DNA of 64,000 nt from Glycomyces niveus (GCF_017592475.1 NZ_JAGFNP010000006.1:130995-194994), one strand, 5' to 3'. Shown: positions 1 to 8,022, counted from the stretch's first letter. Made by a program: numbers and translations. Notes: generated from the letters alone by a model not told the origin.

Positions 1-848
1 ACCTCCAGGTCGTACGGCGCGATGGAGCCCTTGCGGCCCAGGCCCGTCGCCTGCACCAGCGGCGCCTCGTCCTCGACGTGGTGCGCGGCGGCAGTGCGCT
101 CGATCTGCTCGAGCGTGGCGGCCTCGCGGCCGAGCATGTGCCCGATGAGCGCGTTCTCCGGCAGGTCCGCGGTGGCCCACTCGCCGACGAGCTGGCCGTT
201 GCGCAGCACCGTCATCCGGTCGCAGATCTCGTAGACCTGGTCGAGGAAGTGCGAGATGAACACCATCGCGGTGCCGTTCTCGGCCAGGCGGCGCATGACC
301 CCGAGGAGCACCGCGACTTCGTCGCGGTCGAGCGAGGAGGTCGGCTCGTCGAGGATGAGGACCTTGGCCTCGATGTCGACGGCGCGGGCGATCGCCACGA
401 GCTGCTGCATCGCGATCGAGTACGACGACAGCGGCGCGGCGACGTTGAGGTCGATCCCGATGTCGTCCAGGAGTGCCTTCGCCTTGCGTCGCATGGCGCG
501 GAAGTTGATGAACGGGCCGAGGCGCGGCTCGCGCCCGGCGAAGAGGTTCTCGGCCACCGACAGGTTGTCGGTGAGGTTGACCTCTTGGTAGACCGTGGAG
601 ATCCCGGCGGCCTGGGCCGCGCCCGGGCTGTGGAACCGGACCGGCCTCCCGTCGAGCAGGATCTCGCCGGCGTCCGGGTGGTGGACGCCCGTGAGCACCT
701 TGATCAGAGTGGACTTCCCGGCGCCGTTCTCCCCCATGACGGCGTGGATCTCTCCTGGCCTGAGGGTGAAGTCAACGCCGTCGAGGGCGCGGACACCGGT
801 GAAGTCCTTCCTGATCCCGGTCATCTGGACGATCGGGTCGTCAGACAT
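1..848 (-). CDS. Sugar ABC transporter ATP-binding protein (YtfR/RbsA/MglA type), C-terminus cut off by window edge
   Basis: Cytoplasmic ATPase subunit of a carbohydrate ABC importer. The ATG at 848 begins MSDDPIVQMTGIRKDF. A Walker A motif GENGAGKST lies near residue 40 and a Walker B VLILDEPTSSLD near residue 165. A second nucleotide-binding domain is expected beyond the window, as in RbsA/MglA/YtfR. The signature loop reads YSIAMQQ, a common variant in this family. It lies 91 bases downstream of the YtfQ-like binding protein on the same strand, so the two should form one operon with the permeases outside the window. The family call is firm. The substrate is inferred from the binding protein. 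Confidence 0.93.
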   Translation of the reverse strand, partial: MSDDPIVQMTGIRKDFTGVRALDGVDFTLRPGEIHAVMGENGAGKSTLIKVLTGVHHPDAGEILLDGRPVRFHSPGAAQAAGISTVYQEVNLTDNLSVAENLFAGREPRLGPFINFRAMRRKAKALLDDIGIDLNVAAPLSSYSIAMQQLVAIARAVDIEAKVLILDEPTSSLDRDEVAVLLGVMRRLAENGTAMVFISHFLDQVYEICDRMTVLRNGQLVGEWATADLPENALIGHMLGREAATLEQIERTAAAHHVEDEAPLVQATGLGRKGSIAPYDLE

Positions 849-939
849 GGGATTGGACCTTCGCTGTGGGGTTGGAAGACGCTTGAGTGGAAAGGTCCGG
901 GCGGGCCGCTATGACCCGCCCGGACCTCGGTGATGCCGC

Positions 940-1926
940 TTAGAACTGGCGGTTCGGGAGCTCGGCCTCGAACTGGGTGGCGTCGAAGACGCCCTCCTCG
1001 ACCGGCGTGAACTTCTCGACCTCGTCGCCGTTCACGACCGACTCGACGACGTCCATGAGCTGGTCGCCGAAGGCGGGGTTGCACTCGACGATGTAGTTGA
1101 CCTTGCCGTCGACACCGGCCTGGAAGCCGGCCTTCGAGCCGTCCACGATGATGATCTGGATGTCCTGGCCCGGGACCTTGCCGGCCTCCTCGATGGCCTG
1201 GATCGCGCCGAGGCCCATCTCGTCGTTGTGGGCGTACAGCAGGTCGATGCCGTCGAGACCGTGGGTCGTGATGAAGGTCTCCATGACCGCCTTGCCCTCT
1301 TCGGCGGTGAAGTTGCCCGACTGGGAGTCGACGATCTCGTAGTTCAGGCCCTCGGCGTCGAGCACCTCGAAGAAGCCCGACTTGCGGTCGTTCGCCGGGG
1401 CGGAGCCGGTGGTGCCCTGGAGCTCGAGGATCTTGGTGCCGTCGGCGTCGTCGGCGAACGTCTCGGCCGCCCACGCGCCGGCCTTGCGGCCCTCTTCGGC
1501 GAAGTCGGAGCCCAGGCGGGTCACGTACAGGTCCTCGTCGGCGGCTTCGACGCCGCGGTCGGCGAGGATCACCGGGATCTCGGCGTCGGCCGCTTCCTGG
1601 AGCACGTCGGTCCAGCCGGTCTCGACCACGGGTGCCAGGACGATGGCGTCAACCTGCTGGGTGATGAAGTCGCGGACCGCGGCGATCTGCTTCTCCTGCT
1701 CCTGCTGAGCGTCGACGAACTTGAGTTCGTGGCCGGCGGCCTCGGCCGCGGCCTGGATCGAGGCCGAGTTGGCGGTACGCCAAGCGGACTCGGCGCCGAC
1801 CTGGGCGAAGCCGATGACAAGGCCGTCGCCACCGCCGTCGCCCGAGTCGTCACCACCGCCGCCGCAGGCGGTCAGTCCGAAGAGGAGTGCACCGGCGCCG
1901 ATGCCGGCGAGAGCTTTCTTGAACAC
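940..1926 (-). CDS. Sugar-binding lipoprotein of an ABC transporter, YtfQ-like (galactofuranose family)
   Basis: Extracellular periplasmic-binding-protein-like lipoprotein of 328 residues that feeds the adjacent sugar ABC transporter. The signal peptide ends in a lipobox (FGLTACGGGG, Cys about 21), followed by a Gly/Ser/Asp-rich linker. The mature protein starts VIGFAQVGAESAWR, which matches the (V/I)GFSQVGSES-W pattern of YtfQ, the E. coli galactofuranose-binding protein. The type I fold continues with KIL-ELQGTTGSAPANDR and YAHNDEMGLGAIQAIEEAG. Three GTTACCG heptamers lie in the leader, suggesting control by a LacI/GntR-type regulator. The ligand could be another furanose or pyranose. The call to family is strong. 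Confidence 0.93.
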   Translation of the reverse strand: MFKKALAGIGAGALLFGLTACGGGGDDSGDGGGDGLVIGFAQVGAESAWRTANSASIQAAAEAAGHELKFVDAQQEQEKQIAAVRDFITQQVDAIVLAPVVETGWTDVLQEAADAEIPVILADRGVEAADEDLYVTRLGSDFAEEGRKAGAWAAETFADDADGTKILELQGTTGSAPANDRKSGFFEVLDAEGLNYEIVDSQSGNFTAEEGKAVMETFITTHGLDGIDLLYAHNDEMGLGAIQAIEEAGKVPGQDIQIIIVDGSKAGFQAGVDGKVNYIVECNPAFGDQLMDVVESVVNGDEVEKFTPVEEGVFDATQFEAELPNRQF

Positions 1927-1987
1927 GTTGGGGGTCGCCTTTCAAGCGTGTTGAATCTGAGGGTTTTGGATATTTGCGTGAACGCAT

Positions 1988-2055
1988 GTTACCGCTCATA
2001 TCCTCACCTGTGTTACCGGTCTCGTCAAGCCGTAAAGCAGCTGTAAAGCGGTAAC
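1988..2055 (-). promoter_or_regulatory. Three GTTACCG heptamers upstream of the sugar transporter operon (putative repressor operators)
   Basis: GTTACCG occurs at 1988-1994 and 2012-2018 on the plus strand and inverted (CGGTAAC) at 2049-2055. The middle copy extends to GTTACCGGTCTC, which is 10 of 12 bases of a perfect GTTACC/GGTAAC palindrome. Such near-palindromes with a central CG are typical of LacI-family operators in front of sugar ABC operons. No regulator gene is visible in the window, so the assignment is inference. Confidence 0.45.
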
Positions 2056-2098
2056 GATTCAGCAACACGCCGATGAAATCGCAGCGTAGATAGCGATT

Positions 2099-2713
2099 TC
2101 AGGCCTGCGATCCGCGCGGCTTCCACAGCACGTCCCCGCCCGGGTTCGCACCCTCGGCGCTGCTTGCGAGCCGTCGGTTTGCGCAGCGGGCGAGCACGAA
2201 CAGCAGGTCCGAGAGCCGGTTCAAGTACGTCACCGGCACCGGATGCGTGGTGTCCGGCTCGGCCTCGAGGAGGGCCCATGTGTTCCGCTCGGCCCGCCGC
2301 GCCACCGTGCACGCCTGGTGCAGCAGGGCCGCGCCCGGGGTCCCGCCGCGCAGGATGAACGACCGCAGCGCCTCCAGGTCGGCGTTGCACTCGTCGATCC
2401 AGCCCTCGAGCCGGGTCACGTAGGAGTCGTCGATCCGCAGCGGCGGGTACTTCGGGGCCTCCGACACCGGCGTCGAGAGGTCCGCGCCCACGTCGAACAG
2501 GTCGTTCTGGACCGCGAGCAGGATCTCCCGCTCCCGCTCCCCGATCTCCCCCGTCTGCAGGGCGAGCGCCGCGCCGATGACCGCGTTGGCCTCGTCCACG
2601 TCGCCGTAGGCCGCGAGCCTGACATGCGTCTTCGGGACGCGGGAGAAGTCGGCGAGCCCGGTCGTGCCGTCGTCGCCCGTCTTCGTATAAATCCTGGTGA
2701 GATTGACCGCCAT
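2099..2713 (-). CDS. Cob(I)yrinic acid a,c-diamide/cob(I)alamin adenosyltransferase, PduO type
   Basis: Transfers the adenosyl group of ATP to cob(I)alamin to make coenzyme B12 (204 residues, cytoplasmic). The N-terminal ATP loop reads RIYTKTGDDGTTGL, and the C-terminal signature TYLNRLSDLLFVLAR matches the R-x-LNRLSD-LF motif of PduO-type enzymes. The helical-bundle core contains YGDVDEANAVIG. Length is normal for the family. The start at 2713 lies 24 bases from the divergent dehydrogenase gene at 2738, so the two promoters must overlap. The cobalamin-dependent user enzyme is not in the window. Confidence 0.95.
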   Translation of the reverse strand: MAVNLTRIYTKTGDDGTTGLADFSRVPKTHVRLAAYGDVDEANAVIGAALALQTGEIGEREREILLAVQNDLFDVGADLSTPVSEAPKYPPLRIDDSYVTRLEGWIDECNADLEALRSFILRGGTPGAALLHQACTVARRAERNTWALLEAEPDTTHPVPVTYLNRLSDLLFVLARCANRRLASSAEGANPGGDVLWKPRGSQA

Positions 2714-2737
2714 GCACCGACCATATAGCCTCGCCCC

Positions 2738-3592
2738 ATGGCAACAGTCACGGTAATCGGTTCGGGACTCATGGGTTCCGGGATCGCGCAGGTCACGAGC
2801 CTGGGCGGTTGGGACGTCAGGTTGATCGACACTGACGCGGGCGCGCTCGACCGCGCGCGGGCGGCGATCCGCGGTTCACTCGACCGCTTCGTCGCCAAAG
2901 AGAAGGTGACGGCGGAGGACGCCGAGGCCGCCCAGGCCCGGATCACCGTCGCCCACGACATCGAAGCGGCCGCCGGTTCACAGATCTGTGTCGAGGCGGT
3001 CTTCGAGCGCCTCGACGTCAAGAAGGAGGTCTTCCGCAAGCTCTCGGCGGTCTGCACCCCCGAGACGGTCCTCGCGACCAACACCTCGGCCATCCCGATC
3101 ACGGAGATCGCCGCCGCCGCAACGCATCCCGAACGGGTCGTCGGCACCCACTTCTTCTCGCCCGTGCCCATGATGCAGCTCTGCGAGCTCGTGCGCGGCC
3201 TCCACACCAGCGACGAGGCGCTCGACGCCGCCCGCCGCTTCGCCGAGTCCGCCGGGAAGACCTGCGTCGTCGTCAACCGCGACGTCGCCGGGTTCGCGAC
3301 CACGCGCCTCATCTGCGCCCTCGTGAACGAGGCGGCCCGCCTCGTCGAGGACGGGGTCATCTCCGCCGAGGACCTCGACACCGCCTGCCGGCTCGGCTTC
3401 GGCCACCCGATGGGCCCGCTCGCCACCGCCGACCTCACCGGCATCGACGTCATCACGCACGCGACAGAGAACATCTACGAGGACACCGCGGACCCGCAGT
3501 TCTTCCCGCCCGCGCTGCTGCGCCGCCTCGTCGCGGCGGGCGAGATCGGCCGCAAGAGCGGCAAGGGCTTCTACGACTACAGCGAGTTATCC
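2738..3592 (+). CDS. 3-hydroxybutyryl-CoA dehydrogenase; recognisable enzyme ends here but the frame has no stop until 4540
   Basis: NAD(P)-dependent 3-hydroxyacyl-CoA dehydrogenase (poly-hydroxybutyrate/butyrate or fatty-acid metabolism). The Rossmann motif GSGLMGSGIAQV is at residues 8-19. TNTSAIPITEIA, the catalytic His in GTHFFSPVPMMQ, and the C-terminal GRKSGKGFYDYS are all present. The family normally stops right after GFYDYS (about 282-286 residues). Here the next codons are GAG TTA TCC and the frame runs on to 4540, antisense through hadB and hadA. TTA at 3587-3589 is one base from TAA or TGA. A palindrome (3587-3608) and a 14-bp hairpin (3613-3644) follow at once. I give the end of the recognisable enzyme. 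The literal reading frame is 2738-4540 (600 residues). Confidence 0.85.
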
Positions 3593-3608
3593 ACAGGCCT
3601 GTGGACAA
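3587..3608. repeat. 22-bp palindrome containing a DnaA-box-like TTATCCACA
   Basis: The arms TTATCCACAGG / CCTGTGGACAA are inverted copies with one mismatch. The left arm holds the exact DnaA-box consensus TTATCCACA and the right arm a one-off copy. It sits at the 3' end of the dehydrogenase, over the codon where a stop is expected, so it is more likely part of a transcript 3' structure than an origin. Confidence 0.6.
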
Positions 3609-3612
3609 CGAG

Positions 3613-3644
3613 GAACGGCGCGGACCCGCAGGTCCGCGCCGTTC
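3613..3644. terminator. Bidirectional terminator hairpin between the dehydrogenase and hadB
   Basis: Perfect 14-bp stem (GAACGGCGCGGACC with its complement) and a 4-base loop CGCA. There is no clear T-run on either side. It lies between convergent genes, 12 bases before the hadB stop codon. The dehydrogenase frame is still open when it enters this hairpin. Confidence 0.75.
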
Positions 3645-3655
3645 TCCGTTGTCTG

Positions 3656-4069
3656 CTAGTTCGCGATGATCGTCGCGCGCGCCGGGGCGAGGACCTTCTC
3701 GCCCGCGCTGGTCGCGGTGATCGCGATCTCGACGGTGTCCCCCTCGGCCTTGCGCACCTTGCCCTCGACCTCGACGGCGGTGCCGCCCGCGGGCACGACC
3801 ACGGGCTTGGCGAACCGGGTGGAGAACTCGGTGATCCGGGCGTCGACGCCGGCGGCGGCGAGCCATTCGAGGATCGCCCGGGAGACCAGGCCCATGGTGT
3901 ACATGCCGTGGGCGATCACGTCGGGGAGCCCGGCCGCTTTCGCGGCGGCCTCGTCGAGGTGGATCGGGTTGTCGTCCCCGGAGGCGTCGGCGTACCGCTG
4001 GAGGTCCGCCCGCTCGACGGGGAACGAGGTGGTGAAGACGACCTGGCCGACTTCGAGCTCGGGCTTCAT
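3656..4069 (-). CDS. hadB: MaoC-family (3R)-hydroxyacyl dehydratase, HadB-like
   Basis: Hot-dog-fold dehydratase subunit of 137 residues. The catalytic hydratase motif D-x4-H is visible in GDDNPIHLDEAAAKAAGLPDVIAHGMYTMGL. In mycobacteria HadB pairs with HadA to dehydrate (3R)-hydroxyacyl-ACP in the FAS-II cycle. The start ATG at 4069 shares one base with the TGA stop of hadA (TGATG), indicating translational coupling. The gene order tRNA-Thr, tRNA-Met, rpmG, hadA, hadB matches the mycobacterial locus. Which acyl chains are used here is not evident. Confidence 0.9.
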   Translation of the reverse strand: MKPELEVGQVVFTTSFPVERADLQRYADASGDDNPIHLDEAAAKAAGLPDVIAHGMYTMGLVSRAILEWLAAAGVDARITEFSTRFAKPVVVPAGGTAVEVEGKVRKAEGDTVEIAITATSAGEKVLAPARATIIAN

Positions 4070-4467
4070 CACTGCGGGTCTCCCGCCACGAACAGGGTGG
4101 TCCACACCTCGGCGACCAGCCCGGCTTCGTCGGCCACGTCGGTGCGCAGCGCGAGGAGGTCGTTCCCGGCGACGGTCTTGATCGACTCGATGGTCGAGGC
4201 GCACGTCACGGCGGCGCCGGCCCGCAGTTCGCGGTGGTACGCGAAACGCTGCTCGCGGTGCAGGACGCGGCTCCAGTCGAGCCCGAATTCGGGGTCCTCA
4301 ACAAGCCGCTCCGCCGCGGGCAGCGTGAGCGAGATCAAGAACGTAGGCGGAACCGTCCCGTCGTCGGCCAGGCCGAGGGCCTGGGCGAAACGGGTCACCG
4401 AAGCCGGGGTGATCTGCACCGGTTCAGTGGGCGGCAAGGACCTGCCTGCGTACGAAGTGTTGAGCAT
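4069..4467 (-). CDS. hadA: HadA-like N-terminal half hot-dog dehydratase (UPF0336 family)
   Basis: 132-residue non-catalytic or substrate-binding partner of HadB. The start ATG at 4467 (MLNTSYAGRSLPPTEPVQ) was chosen because the conserved family N-terminus, with Y-x-GR-LPPTEP, begins there. Core residues include PPTFLISLTLPAAERLV, RVLHREQRFAYHRELRAG and the C-terminal VWTTLFVAG. It lacks the D-x4-H dyad carried by HadB, as expected for HadA. It ends in the TGATG overlap with hadB and lies 17 bases downstream of rpmG, so the three are co-transcribed. Confidence 0.9.
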   Translation of the reverse strand: MLNTSYAGRSLPPTEPVQITPASVTRFAQALGLADDGTVPPTFLISLTLPAAERLVEDPEFGLDWSRVLHREQRFAYHRELRAGAAVTCASTIESIKTVAGNDLLALRTDVADEAGLVAEVWTTLFVAGDPQ

Positions 4468-4484
4468 GTACCGCGAAAGTGGGG

Positions 4485-4652
4485 TTAGCGGGTCTCTTTG
4501 TGGACCCGCGAGACCTTGCACTTGGGGCAGTACTTCTTGAGCTCGAGCCGGTCGGGGTGGTTCCGACGGTTCTTCTTCGTGACGTAGTTGCGCTCCTTGC
4601 ACTCCACGCACGCCATGGTGATCTTGGGGCGGACGTCAGTAGCCTTGGCCAC
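4485..4652 (-). CDS. rpmG: 50S ribosomal protein L33
   Basis: 55-residue basic ribosomal protein: [20 protein letters not shown]... ending [10 protein letters not shown]. Two CxxC pairs (CVEC and CPKC) form the zinc ribbon of the C+ type L33. The start is GTG at 4652. The position directly after tRNA-Thr and tRNA-Met and before hadA is conserved with mycobacteria (rpmG2). Confidence 0.96.
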   Translation of the reverse strand: MAKATDVRPKITMACVECKERNYVTKKNRRNHPDRLELKKYCPKCKVSRVHKETR

Positions 4653-4750
4653 GATGAGTGCCTTCCTCTAGCTCGGACCGCCGGGATGACGGGCCGCTGA
4701 ACAAAACAAAGCGCCAACCAGCGTATCTCAATGGTTGACGCTTTACAAAG

Positions 4751-4822
4751 TAGCGATGGGCAGGATCGAACTGCCGACACAACGATTATGAGTCGTTTGC
4801 TCTACCACTGAGCTACACCGCC
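4751..4822 (-). tRNA. tRNA-Met (CAT)
   Basis: The minus strand starts GGCGGTGTAGCTCAGTGG, with anticodon stem-loop ACGA-CTCATAA-TCGT (anticodon CAT), T-arm GGCAGTTCGATCCTGCC and closing acceptor CATCGCT plus discriminator A. The acceptor stem has a terminal G-U pair. It lacks the initiator CCC/GGG anticodon stem, so it is an elongator. Confidence 0.95.
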
Positions 4823-4892
4823 GTGCGCTCACTGCCTACAGATTGGCTCTGTGTGAGCAGTACAGCACTCGAATGGTTCCTGAGTGCTTCCG

Positions 4893-4965
4893 AGCCCCCT
4901 TACGGAATCGAACCGTAGACCTTCTCCTTACCATGGAGACGCTCTGCCGACTGAGCTAAGGGGGC
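4893..4965 (-). tRNA. tRNA-Thr (GGT)
   Basis: The minus strand starts GCCCCCTTAGCTCAGTCGG. The anticodon arm is CTCC-ATGGTAA-GGAG (anticodon GGT), the T-arm carries GGTTCGATTCC, and the acceptor closes with AGGGGGC and discriminator T. It is 70 bases upstream of tRNA-Met on the same strand and leads the tRNA-rpmG-hadAB block. Confidence 0.95.
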
Positions 4966-5063
4966 GTTCGCGAGGCTTCCCTCGCGGCCTTGACAAGAGT
5001 ACATGACGGGCCGCCCAGATCGAACGCGGGGGCGGCCCTGCGGTGCGGGCCACAACAGGGCGG

Positions 5064-7589
5064 CTAGACCGCCCGCAGGCGGGCCCGGCCGGTGCCGCCG
5101 CCCTGATGTTCCAGCCACGCCGCGAACCGGTCGGCGGGCAGCGGCCGCGAGAAGTAGTAGCCCTGGCCGGCCTCGCAGTGGAGCTCGCGCAGCTGCTCGA
5201 CGGTCTGGTGCGCCTCGATGCCCTCGGCGACGACGTCGATCGCGAAGTGCCGGGCGAGTCCCAGGACCGCCTCCACGATCGCGCGATCGTCCGCGTCGGT
5301 GGCCATGCCCTGCACGAACCGCAGGTCGATCTTGATCTCCTGCACCGGCAGCCGCCGCAGGTACGCGAGCGAGGAGTACCCGGTGCCGAAGTCGTCCACG
5401 GACAGGCGCACGCCCATCTCGTGCAGCCGGTCGAGCGCGGGGGTGAGCAGCGGCTCGCCCGAGACCACGTCGTCCTCGGTGATCTCGAACGTGAGCCGGC
5501 CGGCCGGGACGCCGTGCCGTTCCAGGAGCGCCGCGACCTTGTCCGGGAAGTCCGCGTCCGCGAGGGTGCGCGGCGAGAGGTTCACCGCCATCGGCAGCGG
5601 CCCGTCGTCGCCGGCCCATTCGGCCGAGCGGCGCAGGGCCTCGTCGAGGACGGTCTCGGTGAGGTGCCCGAGCTGGCCGGTGGAACCGGCGATCGGGATG
5701 AACTCCTCGGGGGCCACGAGCCCGAACGTCGGGTGCGGCCACCGCACGAGCGCCTCGGCGCCGATCACCGCGCCGGGGTCGTCCAGGGCCCGGTCCAGGC
5801 GGACCTTCGGCTGGAAGTGCACTTCGAGCTGGCCCCGGTCGAGGGCCTTGCGCAGGTCGGCGGCGAGGCCGATGCGGCGCAGGCTCTCGGATTCGAGGCC
5901 GGAGTGGTAGAGCTGCACGCCGTCGGCGGCGTTCTTGGCCTGCCGGGTCGCGCCGTCGGCGCGCTTGAGGATCTCGTCGGCGTCGGCTGCGAAGTCCGGG
6001 TGCGTGACCACGCCCACGGCCGCCGAGAGACCGACGGACACGCCGCCGACCTCGAACGGCCCCTGCACGGCCGCCCGCAGCCGCCGGGCGGTGTCGAGCG
6101 CCTCGTCCGTGGACGCCAGGCGGGTCTGGAGGATGAACTCGTCGGAGTCGATGCGGCCGAGGAAGGACGCGGCGGGCGCGTGGTCCTGGAGCCGCTTGGC
6201 GAACTCCTTGAGCGCGGTGTCGCCGGCCTCGTGGCCGAGCGCGTCGTTGATCTCGTGCAGCGAGTCCACATCGAACATGAACACCGCCACGACCTCGTTC
6301 GGGACGGTGATCGACAGGGCCTCCTGGAGCGCCGCCAAGGACCGGCGGCGGCTGGGGAGGCCGGTGAGCGGGTCGTGGTAGGCGTCGTAGCGCAGCTGGT
6401 CGACCAGGCGCGAGTTGTCGACGGCGATGCTCACGTGCGCGGCGACGGTCTCCAAGAGCTGCAGGTCCACGGGGAGGAACGTCGACATCTCGCCGCCGAT
6501 GCGGTCGGCGACCGAGAGGCAGCCGTACACCTCGTCGCCCGAGCGCAGCGGCACGAGTATCGCGCTGCGCAGCCCGCCCGCTTCGAGCACGGCCCGCTGC
6601 TCGCGGCTGCCGTGGCGCGGCCCGATGAGCGTGGGCCCGCCGCTGGCGATGACGGCCTGCTGGAGCGCCTCGGGCACCGGGTCGAGGTCGGTGAGGCCCA
6701 CGTCGTCCACAGAGGAGGTGAGCCGGATCTCCGGGTAGCGGCCCTCGGCCGGCACCCACACGGTCGCCGACTCGGCGGCGAAGATCTCGCGCAGCCGCCC
6801 CAGCGTCGCGTCGATGAGCCGGTTGGAGCGCACGGAGTCGGCCACGAGCTGCGTGAAGTTGTTGAGCTCGTCGAGGATCTGCCGCTGCCTTCGCAGCTTC
6901 ATGTAGCTGCGGGCCAGGCCGATCGTGGTGAGCATGAGGATCACGATCGGGATCGCCGACCACGGCGTGGCCTCGAGCATGATGAGGATCATCAGGCCGA
7001 CCGAGGCGGCCATGATCGGCCCGATGAACGTGAGCGCGAACCCCGACCAGGCCTTGAGCATGCTCGTCCAGCCGTTGAGGATGAACAGCATGAGCGACAG
7101 GAGCACCGTCGTCATGAGCCCGGCCGCGCACACGCCGAGGACGGCGACGAGCCAGGTGCGCGGGTCGTGCCCGGCGCCCAGCCCGGCGTACTCGGCGACC
7201 GCGACGGCCGAAGCGGCGCCGAGGGTCGACATGCCCACGTTGAAGATCGGCTTGAGCGGGCCGACGTCGGAGCGGATGTACCTGCCCGCGAAGAAGATCA
7301 GCGAGGAGATGAGGCGGGCCAGGATCACCGCGAACGGCGGCAGGTAGAACAGCGCCAGCACCAGTGGGATGTCCGCGAGGTTGAACGCGATGCGGTGCTG
7401 GCGGAAGTGCTGGATCACCTGGAGGTTCTGGGCGACCACGAAGGCCGCCACGAATGTGGCGGCCTCCAGGTAAGGCAGTTGCTCCGGGGTCCACGTCAGT
7501 ACGAGCGCGGCGGCGACGGCGACGAGCATGAGCCCGTTCAGCGTCCACGCGAGCGCACTGAAGATCCGAGGGTGCAGTTCGCGGATCAC
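5064..7589 (-). CDS. Membrane GAF-GGDEF-EAL protein, probable cyclic-di-GMP phosphodiesterase
   Basis: 841-residue membrane sensor. About seven hydrophobic helices fill residues 10-215, a short coiled linker (QRQILDELNNF) follows, then a GAF domain (about 240-385), GGDEF (about 400-550) and EAL (about 570-815). The GGDEF signature is degraded to GRIDSDEF, so cyclase activity is unlikely. The EAL domain keeps EALVRW (about 611), the DDFGTGYSS metal site (about 732), KIDLRFV and QGYYFSRP, so c-di-GMP hydrolysis is expected, perhaps with GTP bound to the degenerate GGDEF as an effector. Monocistronic, between tRNA-Thr and a divergent-facing small secreted peptide gene. Confidence 0.93.
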   Translation of the reverse strand: MIRELHPRIFSALAWTLNGLMLVAVAAALVLTWTPEQLPYLEAATFVAAFVVAQNLQVIQHFRQHRIAFNLADIPLVLALFYLPPFAVILARLISSLIFFAGRYIRSDVGPLKPIFNVGMSTLGAASAVAVAEYAGLGAGHDPRTWLVAVLGVCAAGLMTTVLLSLMLFILNGWTSMLKAWSGFALTFIGPIMAASVGLMILIMLEATPWSAIPIVILMLTTIGLARSYMKLRRQRQILDELNNFTQLVADSVRSNRLIDATLGRLREIFAAESATVWVPAEGRYPEIRLTSSVDDVGLTDLDPVPEALQQAVIASGGPTLIGPRHGSREQRAVLEAGGLRSAILVPLRSGDEVYGCLSVADRIGGEMSTFLPVDLQLLETVAAHVSIAVDNSRLVDQLRYDAYHDPLTGLPSRRRSLAALQEALSITVPNEVVAVFMFDVDSLHEINDALGHEAGDTALKEFAKRLQDHAPAASFLGRIDSDEFILQTRLASTDEALDTARRLRAAVQGPFEVGGVSVGLSAAVGVVTHPDFAADADEILKRADGATRQAKNAADGVQLYHSGLESESLRRIGLAADLRKALDRGQLEVHFQPKVRLDRALDDPGAVIGAEALVRWPHPTFGLVAPEEFIPIAGSTGQLGHLTETVLDEALRRSAEWAGDDGPLPMAVNLSPRTLADADFPDKVAALLERHGVPAGRLTFEITEDDVVSGEPLLTPALDRLHEMGVRLSVDDFGTGYSSLAYLRRLPVQEIKIDLRFVQGMATDADDRAIVEAVLGLARHFAIDVVAEGIEAHQTVEQLRELHCEAGQGYYFSRPLPADRFAAWLEHQGGGTGRARLRAV

Positions 7590-7625
7590 CGATGAGCTAC
7601 CCCTCTCATGTGCAGGGCCTGACGG

Positions 7626-7787
7626 CTACTGCAGGTCGCCGGAGTTGCCAGCCAGGTGGTATTCGACGGCAGTGGCGTCAGCCGCGTCCGCCGATGCGGC
7701 GGAGGCGGTGCCGGCGACGATGCCGAGCGCAATGAAGGCTGCCGCGACCACCGCTGCGGCTTTCTTGATCAGTCTGGCGGGTTTCAC
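7626..7787 (-). CDS. Small secreted peptide, unknown function
   Basis: A 53-residue frame with GTG start at 7787, preceded by GGGAGG. The N-terminus is a textbook signal peptide (KPARLIKKAA, hydrophobic run, cleavage after TASAASADA or nearby). The mature part is only about 18-25 residues, ending YHLAGNSGDLQ. It ends 36 bases before the start of the GGDEF-EAL gene on the same strand, so co-transcription is possible. I do not recognise a family. Composition and RBS make it a plausible real gene rather than a chance frame. Confidence 0.6.
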   Translation of the reverse strand: MKPARLIKKAAAVVAAAFIALGIVAGTASAASADAADATAVEYHLAGNSGDLQ

Positions 7788-8003
7788 GAGGCCTCCCGTG
7801 AGGTGTGGGAATGTGCTGTCAAGGGGACCAGTAGAGCCCATGGTGCCACAGTCGGCTCTTCCTGGGGAAGGCTTGCGACCGTGATTCTCGCGCTCTTTCC
7901 GGTTCAGCCGTACGGGTGAGCACGGCTCACACCATTCTCGCCGATGCCCGCACGAGCCTCGCTCACGGGTCGGGCGTTCGCACGCCCGCCCGCGCCCGAT
8001 CAT

Positions 8004-8022
8004 GTAGGTTAGGCTCGCCTTA
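8004..8022 (+). promoter_or_regulatory. DtxR/IdeR-type iron box upstream of heme oxygenase
   Basis: GTAGGTTAGGCTCGCCTTA matches the iron-box consensus TTAGGTTAGGCTAACCTAA at 15 of 19 positions, with an intact left half. It lies 39 bases upstream of the heme oxygenase start, where repressor binding would block transcription. Iron-repressed heme oxygenase genes (hmuO in Corynebacterium diphtheriae under DtxR) are a known precedent. Confidence 0.75.

Noticed and set aside
3587..3608. Replication origin suggested by a perfect DnaA box
   Set aside because: A single palindrome with one exact and one imperfect box. No cluster of boxes, no AT-rich region, no dnaA or dnaN.
5043..7595. An 850-codon open frame on the plus strand opposite the GGDEF-EAL gene
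   Set aside because: Antisense shadow of a gene with clear domains. Composition (Arg/Gly/Val/Glu rich, no motifs) is typical of high-GC complementary frames. The same applies to long antisense frames over pcrA (10452-12452), guaA and cvnA.
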